NCBI GenBank assembly: GCA_903813345.2
Contig: CAIIXF020000004.1
Location: 10,674,196 to 10,734,195, forward strand
Direction of reading: 5' to 3'
Length of the DNA stretch: 60,000 nucleotides
From: Owenia fusiformis
Lineage: Eukaryota; Annelida; Polychaeta; Sabellida; Oweniidae
The notes beneath the pieces were generated by a model. It worked only from the letters and a program-made list of their open reading frames with translations, had not been told where the DNA came from and did no database searches. Made by a program: the position numbers and the translations under genes. Of this stretch, positions 22,896-33,614 are shown piece after piece (position 1 is the stretch's first letter; each line of letters begins with the position of its first letter).

Positions 22896-23424
22896 AAAAC
22901 ACAACCTATTCATGTATAAAACATTGAAAACCAGATGGGGAAGTGAGTGAAAATGAGGAAATCATTTCAGAAAAAAGTGCCCCGTCCCCTTCCCCTTGGC
23001 TACGGGCCTGTCAGTTGACCTCATATTAGAAGAAAGATTATATTTATTTTTAGCACTTCAGAACATGAGATAAAATTGATTAGTTGAAGGGATTAGTTCC
23101 ATTATCTTATATGACTTCTGTTTTATTCATAATTGGAATGGGAAAATATTTCTGAAGAAGATGGGAGTGGTTACTTAGATCATGTCTTAAGACATCACCC
23201 GTTATGAACACGCATCATGACACATCCTGATGCGAGCTGTGTCAAATGATGAGCCTCGTTAATGGGACTTGGGAGACAAATTAAGTCCAGTGTCTAAGTT
23301 TCCCCGAACCACTGTCAATGGTTATGCGACAGAAAGATTATATTTAATTGAGCATAGGATGATAACATTGGTGTATCATTTCCTAATGTTATTTTTATAG
23401 AGAAAAGCAGCACATTTCGATCCT

Positions 23425-23750
23425 GTATGGGATCTGTCGAGACTCGATCAACTCGAGTTCTTCTGAAAAAATGAGGATTTGAGCAATTGATTTAACAATG
23501 TGATTCAATTGACTTTACCCTGCAAATCTACGGTAAATACACAGGATAAAATCAATTGCATCCCAATACTAAGGTCGATTTAGTATTTTGTTTAGAACTG
23601 AATACAATTCTGAACAAAACAGTCAATCAACCGGGCTCCGGCCGAAGAATTGGTGCAAATGTAAATCGTAAATAAGTCAATGGCACCCTTGCTGAAATCA
23701 TCATTTTCTCAGAAGAACTCAAGTTGATCGAATCTCATCGAGTAGATTCA
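23425..23750. mobile_element. Palindromic MITE, about 325 bp
   Basis: The outer arms ACTCGATCAACTCGAGTTCT (about 23441-23460) and AGAACTCAAGTTGATCGAAT (about 23715) are inverted. The centre carries TAGTATTTTGTTTAGAA...TTCTGAACAAAACAGTCAAT, related to the hairpin MITEs at 25601, 29343 and 31833 (GTATTTTGTTCA...TGAACAAAATACTC, CCGGGC). The outer arms are specific to this copy. Confidence 0.5.
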
Positions 23751-23986
23751 AGTGGGAGATTATTGCTAGAATCCATTCTTAATAGTAAGAACAGGGGTTC
23801 CGAAACAGGACATAGAAGCTTAACTAAGTCCATTTTGAATTTTTGTTGAGAAACTACTAAGCGTGTTTGCAACGTATTAATGGGACATGCGATATATGTA
23901 TTCAGTAAAGTGACAAATTAATTCATCTGCGATTTATCAAAATAATTACTCATTTAAAATTAAAAGCACAATATTTGTGTATCTGC

Positions 23987-23992
23987 TTTATT
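23987..23992 (-). terminator. Possible polyadenylation signal
   Basis: AATAAA on the minus strand, about 130 bp downstream of the stop of the vWFA paralogue at 24120. Position and strand fit, but the motif is common in AT-rich DNA. Confidence 0.3.
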
Positions 23993-24119
23993 ACTCAATT
24001 CAGTCAACTTATTGCAAATTTGAAAACGTACAACATATAACATCATCAATCTAGTGGATATATTTAGCTTCCTTGATATGCCAAAAGATTGCAGGGTTCA
24101 TCGGAAAGGTCTATCATAT

Positions 24120-24195
24120 CTATTTTCTAGTATCTAATGGTATTTCGACCATTGGACTCGTTTCTAATTCCACTCGTGCACGTGCCGCGGCAAAC
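24120..24195 (-). CDS. Terminal exon of vWFA-family paralogue A
   Basis: The acceptor TATTTTCTCCAG precedes one base plus 24 codons and TAG. Joined in phase to the GT left by the exon at 24474, it begins Val-Phe-Ala-Ala-Ala, matching Val-Phe-Ala-Asp-Ala in the homologous terminal exon at 33590-33614. The tail (RARVELETSPMVEIPLDTRK) is longer than in the other copy. Flanking intron sequence is also shared between the copies, so the region is a real segmental duplicate. Confidence 0.6.
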
Positions 24196-24473
24196 CTGGA
24201 GAAAATAGTACAACGAATTGAAATGTATTACTTTAAGTCATGCATCTTGAATGACACGATGCGATCAAATAATAATTCAATGTAGATGTAGATGACCAAT
24301 GCATGACGCTGATCCAATTAGTTATACAACGCATGTAGCCATGAACTTAGTGACGTAACATTCTTTACACGATATGAAAGGTGCCTGTATTTCCTCCATG
24401 AACATATTTGGTTTCAGATAGAAGATACACAATGGACATGATGCTAAACAGGATCTAACTGAAGCATACTTAC

Positions 24474-24624
24474 ACTTTGTGGGTTTCGCAAATTCTCTTC
24501 TGAGTTTTTAAAAACACGTAATGTGCTTTAAGTTCTATATGCTCGAAGTTAATCAACGGGATGACGTCTGTTCTGAGGTTTTGTAAAATTTGTTCGCATC
24601 GTCTGAAAAAGTCTGGATCTGGTA
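24474..24624 (-). CDS. vWFA domain C-terminal exon, paralogue A
   Basis: This exon has exactly the same length (151 nt), phases and donor context (AAAGT|GTAAGTATGC) as the exon at 33878-34028. The shared pattern is DVI...F...(helix)...KxRIC(E/R)THxV, which in vWFA domains is the last beta strand and helix closed by a Cys. The acceptor needed for the 151-nt length is AAG|TACCAG with a poor pyrimidine tract, which may mean decay. I found no upstream exons of this copy in the 9 kb before it, so it may be a partial duplicate or pseudogene. Confidence 0.6.
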
Positions 24625-25170
24625 CTTCTCTTTTTATGATATTTCATCGAGTCCATTGACTTAACACAAAAAAGAGAAATTAAATACAATGTTTGTGTTT
24701 GGAATAGGAAATTGGCTAGACAAGTCTTTATGAAAAAGATAAACCTTTGTTAACGGTTAAACTGTTAATATTAATTAACAATAAATATTAAAGCGGCTCT
24801 AAGGTCTGTGGAGAGAAAAATGGAGAAATTTTACCTTTTCTGAGCTATCGGGGTGAAGTTTGGTCCAACATCTTCTTCCTTATTCCTATTTTATAAAAAT
24901 GTATGCATATGGCAATATTCATCAACCAGTAGAACTGGCAAATCGTTTAGAATCTACAATTCCATACAAGGAGTCCCACTCATAGATTTTTCAAATTCTT
25001 TCCAAGTCGACGTCGAAACACCTAGCGGGTGAAATTGAAACTAATTTTTCTGGCTGCTCGAATCGATAAAATCTCTGATAGTGTGAGTCTTTTTATGAAA
25101 TCTTTCTGATAGAAAACACTTAATTAATATTAGAAAGCATTAAATGTTGAATCCGAAGCGTAATCTGAAA
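24625..25170. other. No recognisable feature
   Basis: Upstream flank of paralogue A. No vWFA exon and no repeat that I can support. Confidence 0.45.
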
Positions 25171-25205
25171 TAAAAGTGAAAAAACATTGCGCGGACGTCA
25201 GAGAA

Positions 25206-25299
25206 AAACTTCCGGTTTAATAAAAAATGGCGGACGTCGAAGGAGAAATTATGACGAAGAATTAGAGGATTTTCCTTTGCCATTATCGATCGTTATAAG
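25206..25299 (+). pseudogene. Possible first exon, histone-fold-like (POLE3-like?)
   Basis: A CpG-containing start region with TTCCGG then AAAAAATGGCGGACGTC looks like the beginning of a housekeeping gene. The ATG frame stops after 12 codons (MADVEGEIMTKN). A one-base shift near 25244 gives an open frame reading DEELEDFPLPLSIVIR up to a donor AAG|GTATGTG. That end resembles the first helix entry of histone-fold subunits such as POLE3 (pattern EDLxLPxxVxxRI). I found no next exon. It may be a frameshifted copy, a sequence error or chance. Confidence 0.3.
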
Positions 25300-25600
25300 G
25301 TATGTGCACAAATTCTAGTAGCATACATGGAAAATAGATACATTTTTAAAGGCAACAACATATTCAAAGCTTTCATTTTACGATAGGCCCAGGATCATTG
25401 GATACGACTCGGCAATCGATACTCCCACTTTAATTGTTTGTACACAATGTGTTTAAACGTCAATGCAAGGCTATGAAACTAATAGACGTCTAGTTAATAG
25501 TTTGCAGTAATATTTCCGTGTAAGTGCGCCATACAGCGTTGTAAATACCAAGATATGAGCTAATGGCCTTGCTGCTAACTCAATTGCATCATGCATGTAA

Positions 25601-25729
25601 TGCCTTGGTTACATTTGCTCCGATTTTTAATACGGCACTCGGGCGATTGAGTAATTTGTCCAAAATTGAAAACATGTATTGAAGAAAACACTCAATCGAC
25701 CGGGCGGATGGATCGGAGCAAATGTGACC
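25601..25729. mobile_element. Hairpin MITE (TAATGCCTTGG family), copy
   Basis: The arms TTGGTTACATTTGCTCCGAT and ATCGGAGCAAATGTGACCAA pair, and inner arms CGATTGAGTAATTTG / CACTCAATCGACCGGGC pair again. Relatives lie at 29343-29490 and 31833-31975. It borders the inverted arm at 25730. Confidence 0.65.
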
Positions 25730-25835
25730 AATAGATGAGTAGCCAGATCTCATAAAGTCTTCAAATAAAGAAGTTTAAACCTCCAAAAGGTTACCGCCTA
25801 ATCTTGGTACCGTTGGAAAGCTATAAGGGAATCAC
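25730..25835 (+). repeat. Left inverted arm of the 3.4-kb repeat block
   Basis: ATGAGTAGCC...TCTTCAAATA...TTTAAACCTCC..AGGTTACC.CCTAATCTTGGTACC.TTGGAAAGCT is found inverted at 29092-29190. Arms of about 100 bp enclose the tandem array, suggesting one element or a foldback structure. Confidence 0.6.
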
Positions 25836-26155
25836 TAAGGGCTATCAAGAAACTAATCAGGGCTATTCAAGCACAACCAGAGCATACTAGGAATCACTAA
25901 GGGCTATTAAGAAATCAATTGGACATTTTAAGCAGAACCTGAGCATATAAGGGAATCACTAGGGGCTATTAAGAGCCAATCTAGAGGATACAAAGGAATC
26001 ACTAAGGGCTATTAAGAACCAATCTACATGATACAAGGGAATCACTAAGGGCTATTGAGAAACCAATCTGGGATATTTAAGCACAACCCGAGCATATAAG
26101 GAAATCTCATACGAGGGGATCACTAAGGGCTATTAATGAGCCAATATTGACTGGT
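25820..26155 (+). repeat. Short tandem repeat, GGAATCACTAAGGGCTATTAAGA
   Basis: The phrase AATCACTAAGGGCTATTAAG recurs about seven times with spacers of 35-70 bp that themselves repeat AGCACAACC(A/C)GAGCATA and AACCAATC. It forms an irregular minisatellite just inside the left inverted arm. Confidence 0.65.
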
Positions 26156-26724
26156 TAAAGCACTTATTATCGCCATTTCTGTAAGGTAGGGTCGCCATTT
26201 TTACTGAAATCTGATATGTTCCTGGGAAATGTAAACAAAGTCAGGCTGTGATCAATTGATAGTGGTGTTAATATAATATGAAAATTAGCTTATTTGAATA
26301 CTGTTTTCATAAAAACATCAGAAATATTTTTTTGCTTTCATAGGGTACCAATATTAATTCAATCAACAACGTTGTAGCATGAATAATGAACCATAAAGTA
26401 ATAGTCTTCAAATATGTCATTTGAAGAATGTAATCCTATTTTCTTTATTTTATTGCTATTTTTACTGTTAATGAAAATTGTATGTTGTATGTTGTAAATT
26501 GTATGTTTGGCCCTAAAAGGCAATCGGTACTAATAAATCCTATTATATATATATATTAACTCAATTGGACAAGAACAACTGAGATATGCCCATTCTGCAC
26601 TATGCTGTTATCTCTGAATATATAGAAAATATTAAATGGTTACTATGGAACCGAGCGCTTTAAGTAAATCTCACCCTAAAGTCTCAATTAAATATCTATA
26701 CTTTTCTTGCCTGACATACTGATA

Positions 26725-26752
26725 CATACATGTACATGTACATGTACATGTT
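26725..26752. repeat. ACATGT microsatellite
   Basis: A run of about four ACATGT hexamers, self-complementary throughout. Confidence 0.6.
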
Positions 26753-26859
26753 GTTTTTAGAAGCTTTTTATCATAATTTTACATATAAGTACCATATGCC
26801 TCCAGAAACACTTGGGACATATTATAACATTTGGTAGAAATCACTAAAAAAACTAAGAT

Positions 26860-29125
26860 ATGTGTTTATGATGGGGTTGTGGAATTATCCTTTCGACGAT
26901 GTATCGAACGTGACATATTGCTGAAGCTTTTCAAATTATCTTAAGATTTCTCCAAATTTATCCGAATATGTCAAAAATCCCGATATATTTGAAATATACC
27001 TTTATCTAAAAGTTTTGAATTATGTACTTGTATGAATTATGTCAAAATCACCAAAAATCAAGCGTTTTTATTTATATGACATCACAATGAGCCCAAAACC
27101 CCGGAAAATATGTATTTTCAACAAGTTTGTTAAATTACCTTTACAATGAAACTTTAAACATGATATATGGTCAAAACGTTCCCTAGATATCTTCAAAAGC
27201 ATATTTATGGACTTTAATAGTGACAACATTGCAGTTACCATGGAAACCATCATTTTAAAAAATGTTCTCACCTGTTTTGATTTAGTTTAGGGATTAGGCA
27301 TGTTAACACAGATGCTAAACTTTCCAACGGTACCATGATTAGCCAGTAACATTTTCATCGATATATTTAACATGACATTATATTGTTGAGGATTTTTTAA
27401 ATTATCATTGAAAATGTATAAAATGTATAAATGCTTCAAATATATCTTAATTTGTCAAAAATCTCGATATTAGATATTTGAACTAGGCCTCTATCTCTTT
27501 GCATTATGACATCACAATCATAGTGATATTGATTGTTCGATATATTAATACTATATGTTGTGTTAAGTCACTTAAAGACAAAACATAGTTTACTTTAAGT
27601 ATTGTAGCTTACAGAAGCATATGATACATGTTTAGATTCTGTCAAAATCACCGAAAATTCAGCCGTTTCTAGTTCTATGACATCACAATGAGCCCAATAA
27701 TTCAAAAAATACATTTTTCCAAAAGGTTTGTTAAATTACCTTTACAGTGATACTTTTATCAAGACATATGGTCAAAGTGTTCTCTAGATATGTTCAAAAG
27801 TATATTCATGGGCCTTAATGGTGACAACATTGCAGTTACCATGGAAACCAGCATTTTAAAGAATTTTCTCACCTGTTCCGAATTGTTTTAGTCATCAAAC
27901 ATTTTAGTGCAGATGCTAAGCTTTCCAACGGTACCATGATTTGCCAGTAACCTTTTCATCGATATATTAAACATAACATTATATTGTTGAGGATTTTTTA
28001 AATTAACATTGAAAATGTATAGATGCCTCAAATATATCTTGATTTGTCAAAAATCTCGATATTAGATATTTAAATTAGGCCTCTATCTCTTTGTATTATG
28101 ACATCACAATCATAGTGATATTTTTTTCGATATACTAATATTATGTGTTGTGTTAAGTCACTTAAATACAAAAAATAGTTTACTTTAAGTATTGTAGCTT
28201 ACAGAAGCATATGATACATGTTTAGATTCTGTCAAAATCACCGAAAATTCAGCCGTTTCTAGTTCTATGACATCACAATGTGCCCAATAATTCAAAAATA
28301 CATTTTTCCAAAAAGTTTGTTAAATTACCTTTACAGTGATACTTTTATCAAGACATATGGTCAAAGTGTTCTCTAGATATGTTCAAAAGTATATTCATGG
28401 GCCTTAATGGTGACAACATTGCAGTTACCATGGAAACCAGCATTTTAAAGAATTTTCTCACCTGTTCCGAATTGTTTTAGTCGTCAAACATATTAGTGCA
28501 GATGCTAAGCTTTCCAACGGTACCATGATTTGCCAGTAACCTTTTCATCGATATATTAAACATAACATTATATTGTTGAGGATTTTTTAAATTATCATTG
28601 AAAATGTATAGATGCCTCAAATATATCTTGATTTGTCAAAAATCTCGATATTAGATATTTAAATTAGGCCTCTATCTCTTTGTATTATGACATCACAATC
28701 ATAGTGATATTTTTTTCGATATACTAATATTATGTGTTGTCTTAAGTCACTTAAAGACAAAAAATAGTTTACTTTAAGTATTGTAGCTTACAGAAGCATA
28801 TGACACATGTTTAGATTCTGTCAAAATCACCGAAAAATCAGCCGTTTTCAGTTCTATGACATCACAATGAGTCCAATAATCCCAAAAATACATTTTTTCA
28901 AAAACTGTGTCAAATTATCTTTACAGTGATACTTTTATCAAGACATATGGTCAAAGCGTTATCTAGATATGTTCAAAAGTATATTCATGGGCCTTAATAG
29001 TGACAACTTTGCAGTTACCATGGAAACCAGCATTTTTAAGAACTTTTCCACCTGTTCTGAATGTTTTTAGTCATCAAGCATGTTAGTGCAGAAGTTCAGC
29101 TTTCCAATGGTACCAAGATTAGCCA
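26860..29125 (+). repeat. Tandem array of ~590-600-bp units
   Basis: Landmarks recur at fixed spacing: GATGCTAA(A/G)CTTTCCAACGG at 27311, 27912 and 28501 and a diverged copy at 29090 (steps of 601, 589, 589), and TATGACATCACAATG before 27076, 27678, 28268 and 28858. Each unit contains GCAGTTACCATGGAAACC and AAATCTCGATATTAGATATT. Units 2 and 3 are nearly identical; unit 1 and the end of unit 4 are more diverged. Every unit ends in the TTTCCAACGGTACCATGATT block that is related to the outer inverted arms. Confidence 0.8.
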
Positions 29126-29190
29126 GTAACCTTTCGGAGGTTTAATCTCTTCAAATATTGCCGGCTGCTACTCATCTACAAGGCATTAGT
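29092..29190 (-). repeat. Right inverted arm of the 3.4-kb repeat block
   Basis: Inverted partner of 25730-25835: AGCTTTCCAATGGTACCAAG...AGTAACCTTT..GGAGGTTTAA...TTCAAATATT...GCTACTCATCTA, followed by CAAGGCATTA, which equals the outer end of the hairpin MITE beside the left arm. Confidence 0.6.
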
Positions 29191-29342
29191 GTTAATTTTT
29201 AAATATTAACATATTTAAGCAGCCATGTCACATTGTCTTATGTGGTATTTTAAGATTAAGATGAGATTGAATATTTTTTGAACATTATATTCCCGGAATG
29301 TATACTTTACGGATTCATATGTTTGCAATTTATCTTCTGGAC

Positions 29343-29490
29343 AATGCCTGTGTCACATTTGATGCGATTCATCGCCCGGCGCCAGGCCCATTAATTTTTT
29401 TGTTCAACATAGAATATATTTCTGAACAAAATACTCAATCGACCGGGCGCCGTAGTGAACATCGGAGCAAATGTGACCAAGGCATTCGGC
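29343..29490. mobile_element. Hairpin MITE (TAATGCCTTGG family), copy
   Basis: AATGCCTGTGTCACATTTG at the left pairs with CAAATGTGACCAAGGCATT at the right, and CCCGGCGCC with CCGGGCGCCG. The loop contains TTTTTTGTTCAACATAG and TTCTGAACAAAATACTC. An open frame (29298-29582) runs through it by chance. Confidence 0.65.
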
Positions 29491-29499
29491 ATTTTCTAG

Positions 29500-30130
29500 T
29501 TTTAAATTTTTTCTATTTACATGAAGACTTTTTGATATCGTTCGGCATCTATGAGTGTTCATTGGAGCAATATCATCTTTAGACGGATTGTATTTACGCG
29601 AATCCTTGTATCATATGATGACCTCTCTAACTCAGCAACAAACATGGCGTTACGTCATCATTAAATTGGAAAATGTGAACATGTGGAGTGACGGAAAATA
29701 AAGTCAGGTAACAAGTCTTACTCTCCCCTTCCGTTCACTCCGTTAAATATGAATTATTTCCAATATATTCACTGTACAAAAAAGCTACATGTATATAGTA
29801 AAAGCATCTCCTGTTAACTATTAGTCCATGGTATGAAATTTCTAGGACGTCTAATTAAGGAGTTGGTGACATGATATACGCGCAGCGATATTTGACCTTA
29901 TATTTAGATACCTTTTTATTTTTGTATAGCTGTGATAAATACGACGGGCTTTTTGGCCGAATTATGCATGGCATTAGAAGGGATCAAAAAACATTTAAAA
30001 AGTATTTCGTATTTTTCACAATTTAAAGTACAAACATTGAAAGAAAATCATATGAAAATATATTTAATATATACATCAAGTTTCTTAGATATAGTTTTGC
30101 GTATGTGTTCCTTAAAATACCTTTACGTAC
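29500..30130. other. No recognisable feature
   Basis: AT-rich. A plus-strand open frame at 29932-30183 looks non-coding by composition. Confidence 0.4.
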
Positions 30131-30155
30131 CAGGTCGTTCAATAAGTTCACGGAA
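30131..30155 (-). repeat. Mariner terminal repeat
   Basis: The sequence GGTCGTTCAATAAGTTCACGG fits the inverted terminus of mariner elements (GTTCAATAAGTTC type). It lies 305 bp beyond the stop of the minus-strand transposase relic, so it is probably that element's 3' end. Confidence 0.5.
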
Positions 30156-30459
30156 AAAATGCTCTCATTTCAAGGATTTTTGATATTTTCTCACGAAATT
30201 TTCACACACTGTATAAAAAATACTTTCTGATTGATCCTCAAAATATCAGCATCTCTTATTTGATTGGTCAAAAATGAGGGTTACTATGGTAACTTGACTT
30301 TTGGGTAGGCGGGGCACTTTTTACGTCATATTATTCATTAGAAAAACAACAGAATAGTTGGCAATTTATGAGTATATCACATGAATTTATTCTCCGCTTT
30401 CTACTTGTACATGGTATTACTTAATGTAATAAAAATAACAACTATTGTCCCATGAGGTT

Positions 30460-30765
30460 TTAGAAATATTCTCCCTCATGTTTAGTGCACAGTAGGTTGC
30501 ATTCAAGCCATTGACGAGACAATGCTCTGAAGCCATCTCGAAAACTTGTTTGAAGGGCAATCTGGACTGCAGTTGAAAGTAGTTTCATTGTTTCATAAAG
30601 TGCACCTCTTAGCTGATCCTTCATCCTAGTAAAAACAGCAAAATCAAAGTCTGGAGAGTATGTAACTTGGGGCAGCTTTGCCATCTACTTTGCAAGTTAT
30701 GTGATGGTTTCCTGCACAACATTAGCAGTGTGATTGGCTGCATTATTCTGATGGAAAAATTTAGA
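30460..30765 (-). pseudogene. Mariner transposase C-terminal relic
   Basis: The minus strand reads FHQNNAANHTANVVQETI, then, after two in-frame stops, YSPDF and DFAVFTRMKDQLRG, followed by SFRDGFRALSRQW and a final EGEYF. Mariner transposases have HxDNA(xx)H, then PPYSPDLAPxDFxxFxxLKxxLRG and end in a GxYF motif, so the match is clear. The catalytic Asp of the HxDN motif has become Asn, LAP is lost after YSPD, and stops are present: the gene is dead. In living relatives this domain cuts and joins at TA sites. Confidence 0.8.
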
Positions 30766-30769
30766 GTTT

Positions 30770-31675
30770 GGCTGTATGGAATATATAATCAACTTACCAT
30801 AGCAATGATTTCCTGGTCCACTGGTACAGCAGTGACTAGCACGATTTCAGAAATTTTCCCTCAAAATTACAAATATACATATACGATTGTTTTGGTTTAT
30901 ATCACAAGCCAATTTGGGAATTATGGTTTTCCAAAAGTGTACAATTTATTAATTAATAGTCTATGAGCGCCAATGATATCGTTTAAAAATATGCCATAAA
31001 TCGGTGTTCCTGCATAACCGTGAATTTATTGCTTCTCTCTGATGTTAGATGAATACAAGGAGGATTGGCAGCAAGAGTTCAACATCGATATTTTCCAACA
31101 CAGCTTCCGTCAGTCCTGGAGAAAATTTGAATCGCAAGTTTAACTCTTAGTTCACAAATAGTTATAAACTATTTTGAATGCTAAAATATTACTAGGTAAA
31201 TATAGACAATAATGACACCATATGTGTTGGATAATATCGTTCATTCGCCCCGCAGCGGTAGAAATATACAGGCACGATCGGCAATGTCGCATTCCTTTGA
31301 GATTAAAGAATATCGAGTTGGAACTTTGGCTCCTTTGATAAATAATAATAACATTTTCAAATCGTAGATCGTACCCTACTACACTTATACGATAGTTGAG
31401 GAACACATCCAAAAATGAATTTAAATTGGGAAAAATGAAATATCTTTCGAAAATCTTCAGTATTACCGGTAGGGTGGCCATAAAAGAGAGGTTTCGGTAA
31501 ACGTTTTCAGGTAAACTTAAACTGCAACTTCAACTTTAAAATGACGAAAACCCCACTGGGAGGATATTTCTCGAAAAAACGACATAAGAATTTTCCCTTG
31601 TTTCCTAATCGAAGGAATTGATTTATGAATATCAAATTCGTATACCATTTGCAACTTTAAAACTGTATTTATTGT
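30770..31675. other. Decayed mariner 5' part and unassigned DNA
   Basis: The upstream mariner catalytic region should lie here on the minus strand, but only faint traces can be read. A minus-strand open frame at 31152-31481 (109 codons) has protein-like length but no family signature. Confidence 0.35.
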
Positions 31676-31679
31676 AACA

Positions 31680-32165
31680 TGTGTCAAATATCTTGGTCTA
31701 AAATAAAATACTTATATGATAGGGATATTTTATTCTCAAATTGACTTTGGAGATGGTTATTATAAAACAACCTGAACAAATACTGGAGGGAGAGCTTGTT
31801 ATGCAGCCAATGCAAATGGCTTGCGCCATGCATCGCTAATGCCTGAGTCACATTTACTCCGATCCATCGGCCAGCATCCGACCGATTAAGTATTTTGTTC
31901 AATATTTTATTAAAATTTGAACAAAATACTCAATCGGCCGGGCGCCGTTGTGAAAATCGGATCAAATGTGACCAATACATTACACAGATTAGATTGATTA
32001 GTTTATCAAAATTGTAGTCAAAGTGTTTGATCGAATACTTTACACATTCAGTCTATTAACTATAGATAGTGTTAACGGTCACTTGGTCGACACACACATG
32101 AGTATATTTTGGTTAACGTGTAGGTCCAATTGCATAAGTTTACCATCATCGTGTATATGGCTTTT
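31680..32165. repeat. Dispersed repeat, copy 2, with nested MITE
   Basis: CTCAAATTGACTTTGGAGATGG with TTATAAAACAACCTG corresponds to the MITE right end at 1892-1932, and 31975-32165 corresponds to 1935-2165. The two halves are pushed apart by extra DNA including the hairpin MITE at 31833-31975. Confidence 0.5.
31833..31975. mobile_element. Hairpin MITE (TAATGCCTTGG family), copy
   Basis: TAATGCCTGAGTCACATTTA at the left pairs with CAAATGTGACCAATACATTA at the right. Inner arms TTAAGTATTTTGTTCAATAT and TTTGAACAAAATACTCAATC pair to the centre. Its insertion splits an older dispersed repeat, which gives relative age. Confidence 0.65.
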
Positions 32166-32263
32166 TGCATCAAGATACAGTACCCCCTAGTGACGTACAG
32201 GAAGAATTAACAAAATCGGAATCGGTGACCATGAATCCTTAATATCTATTTATTCCCGAAATG

Positions 32264-32510
32264 GCGGCTTTTGTGAGAAGTGGAATTTGTTGTCTTAAAC
32301 AGCGAAATAAATGATGCTTTTGAGCAGTTTAAGTCACGTTTTAGGGCTATAATTGATCAAAATGGTGGACATATTGAACATACTAAACAAATCCCTGTTT
32401 TGAATACTCATAAACAGTATTATAGACAGCAACTGCTTTCTTAGATTAAGCGGCATGATTTTGAGTTGTGTTGGGTTATAGTGAAGTTATTATCCAGGGG
32501 CATGAGCATC
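32264..32510 (+). pseudogene. Unidentified coding-like remnant
   Basis: An ATG in good context (CGAAATGGCGGC) opens MAAFVRSGICCLKQRNK and stops. A shift of one base, or an intron ending TTGTCTTAAACAG, leads into a frame with strong protein character: INDAFEQFKSRFRAIIDQNG, then HIEHTKQIPVLNTHKQYYRQ, one stop (TAG), and IKRHDFELCWVIVKLLSRG before a final stop. I do not recognise the family. The N-terminus could be a mitochondrial presequence. The stop and shift suggest a pseudogene or a decayed mobile-element gene. Confidence 0.4.
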
Positions 32511-32514
32511 TGAA

Positions 32515-33585
32515 CATCTAACTTGTAAATTGTTTATTTTCTATTTTTTGGTATATACTAATTTTGTTTGAAGGAAAACAATCAATGATATTCACTTTTT
32601 ATTTTCAGAATTGTATAACACAATTAAATATACCCAGACATTGTTTATGCATATCAAGATAGTCTTTTGTAATATGTATTATCGTATTAATATGTTTTTC
32701 GACATTGTCATGCGTTCCAAGTGTTAAATGTTTTTAACAAATGAATATAATGTGTAAAGATTTCTTTACCCATTTTTTATAATCCTTGAAACCGTCTCTT
32801 GTTGGAATTCTACCTAACTCCAAAAAACTTCAATCAAAAAAACTTAAATTGAAATCTGTAGAGCAATATCAATATAAAAAAAATAATACTAAGTGTTCCA
32901 AGTAATAAAACGTATTGTTCTTCAACAGGACATATTGAGGGATTATCTGTTTTTTAGGATGATAAGAGTACTTCAAACGTATCTGACCGATCTATATATA
33001 AATTAAGTGTAATGAGGAATTAATCTAACTGCGGTTATATAACAGAACAACATCATCTTTTTTTAAAGTAAAAGTGCCACATTATTGTATTTACATTATT
33101 TCAATCCGGTATAGTAAAACTGTGATAAACATTTTCGATAAGCCCTGCAAGCCTTTGATACATCATCGAAATCAACTAGATTGATCACTCAGTTAGTTGT
33201 AGGTAACAACCTTCCAAAGCACAATAGTCTTATGTATTGTTAATTTGAATAGGACACAATATGCACAGAATCGCTTGCCTAGAATAGACAGTTTGTGGGA
33301 CAGAAAATCCAAATTGGCCATCTACAAATTTACCAAGACTGCCATAAGACAACATTCCAAAAATATTCAGATGAATCCATGATATGCTTTGGCTTAGCCT
33401 ACCAGCCTTGCAAACTGATCAGAACAAAACACCAAAGGATGCGATAAAAAGTACAATCTATGAGATGAACAATCCAGCCAATATTTCATAGCTTCGTTGA
33501 TGAAACAAAAAGTGGCAGGGCTAATTGAAACGGTCTCTCATTTCAACTACATCCCCTTCTGTCTCTGTGGCCATTTCGTTCAATT
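32515..33585. other. No recognisable feature
   Basis: AT-rich 3' flank of the vWFA gene. The segment 33480-33590 is homologous to 24040-24115. Confidence 0.45.
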
Positions 33586-33589
33586 TCAG

Positions 33590-33614
33590 TCAAGGATTAA
33601 TTGCATCCGCAAAA
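33590..33614 (-). CDS. Terminal exon of vWFA gene B
   Basis: The acceptor TTTTTGTCTTCAG is followed by one base that completes the Val codon begun at 33878, then FADAINP and TGA. The paralogous exon at 24120-24195 begins with the same Val-Phe-Ala-x-Ala, supporting both the phase and the acceptor. The shorter tail is a real difference between the copies. Downstream intron and UTR sequence is shared with the 24 kb copy. Confidence 0.6.

Noticed and set aside
31045-31115. Minus-strand terminal-exon-like segment after ATTTTCTCCAG ending LLLPILLVFI and a stop
   Set aside because: The acceptor resembles that of the vWFA terminal exon at 24.2 kb, but the phase does not fit and the encoded sequence is unrelated.
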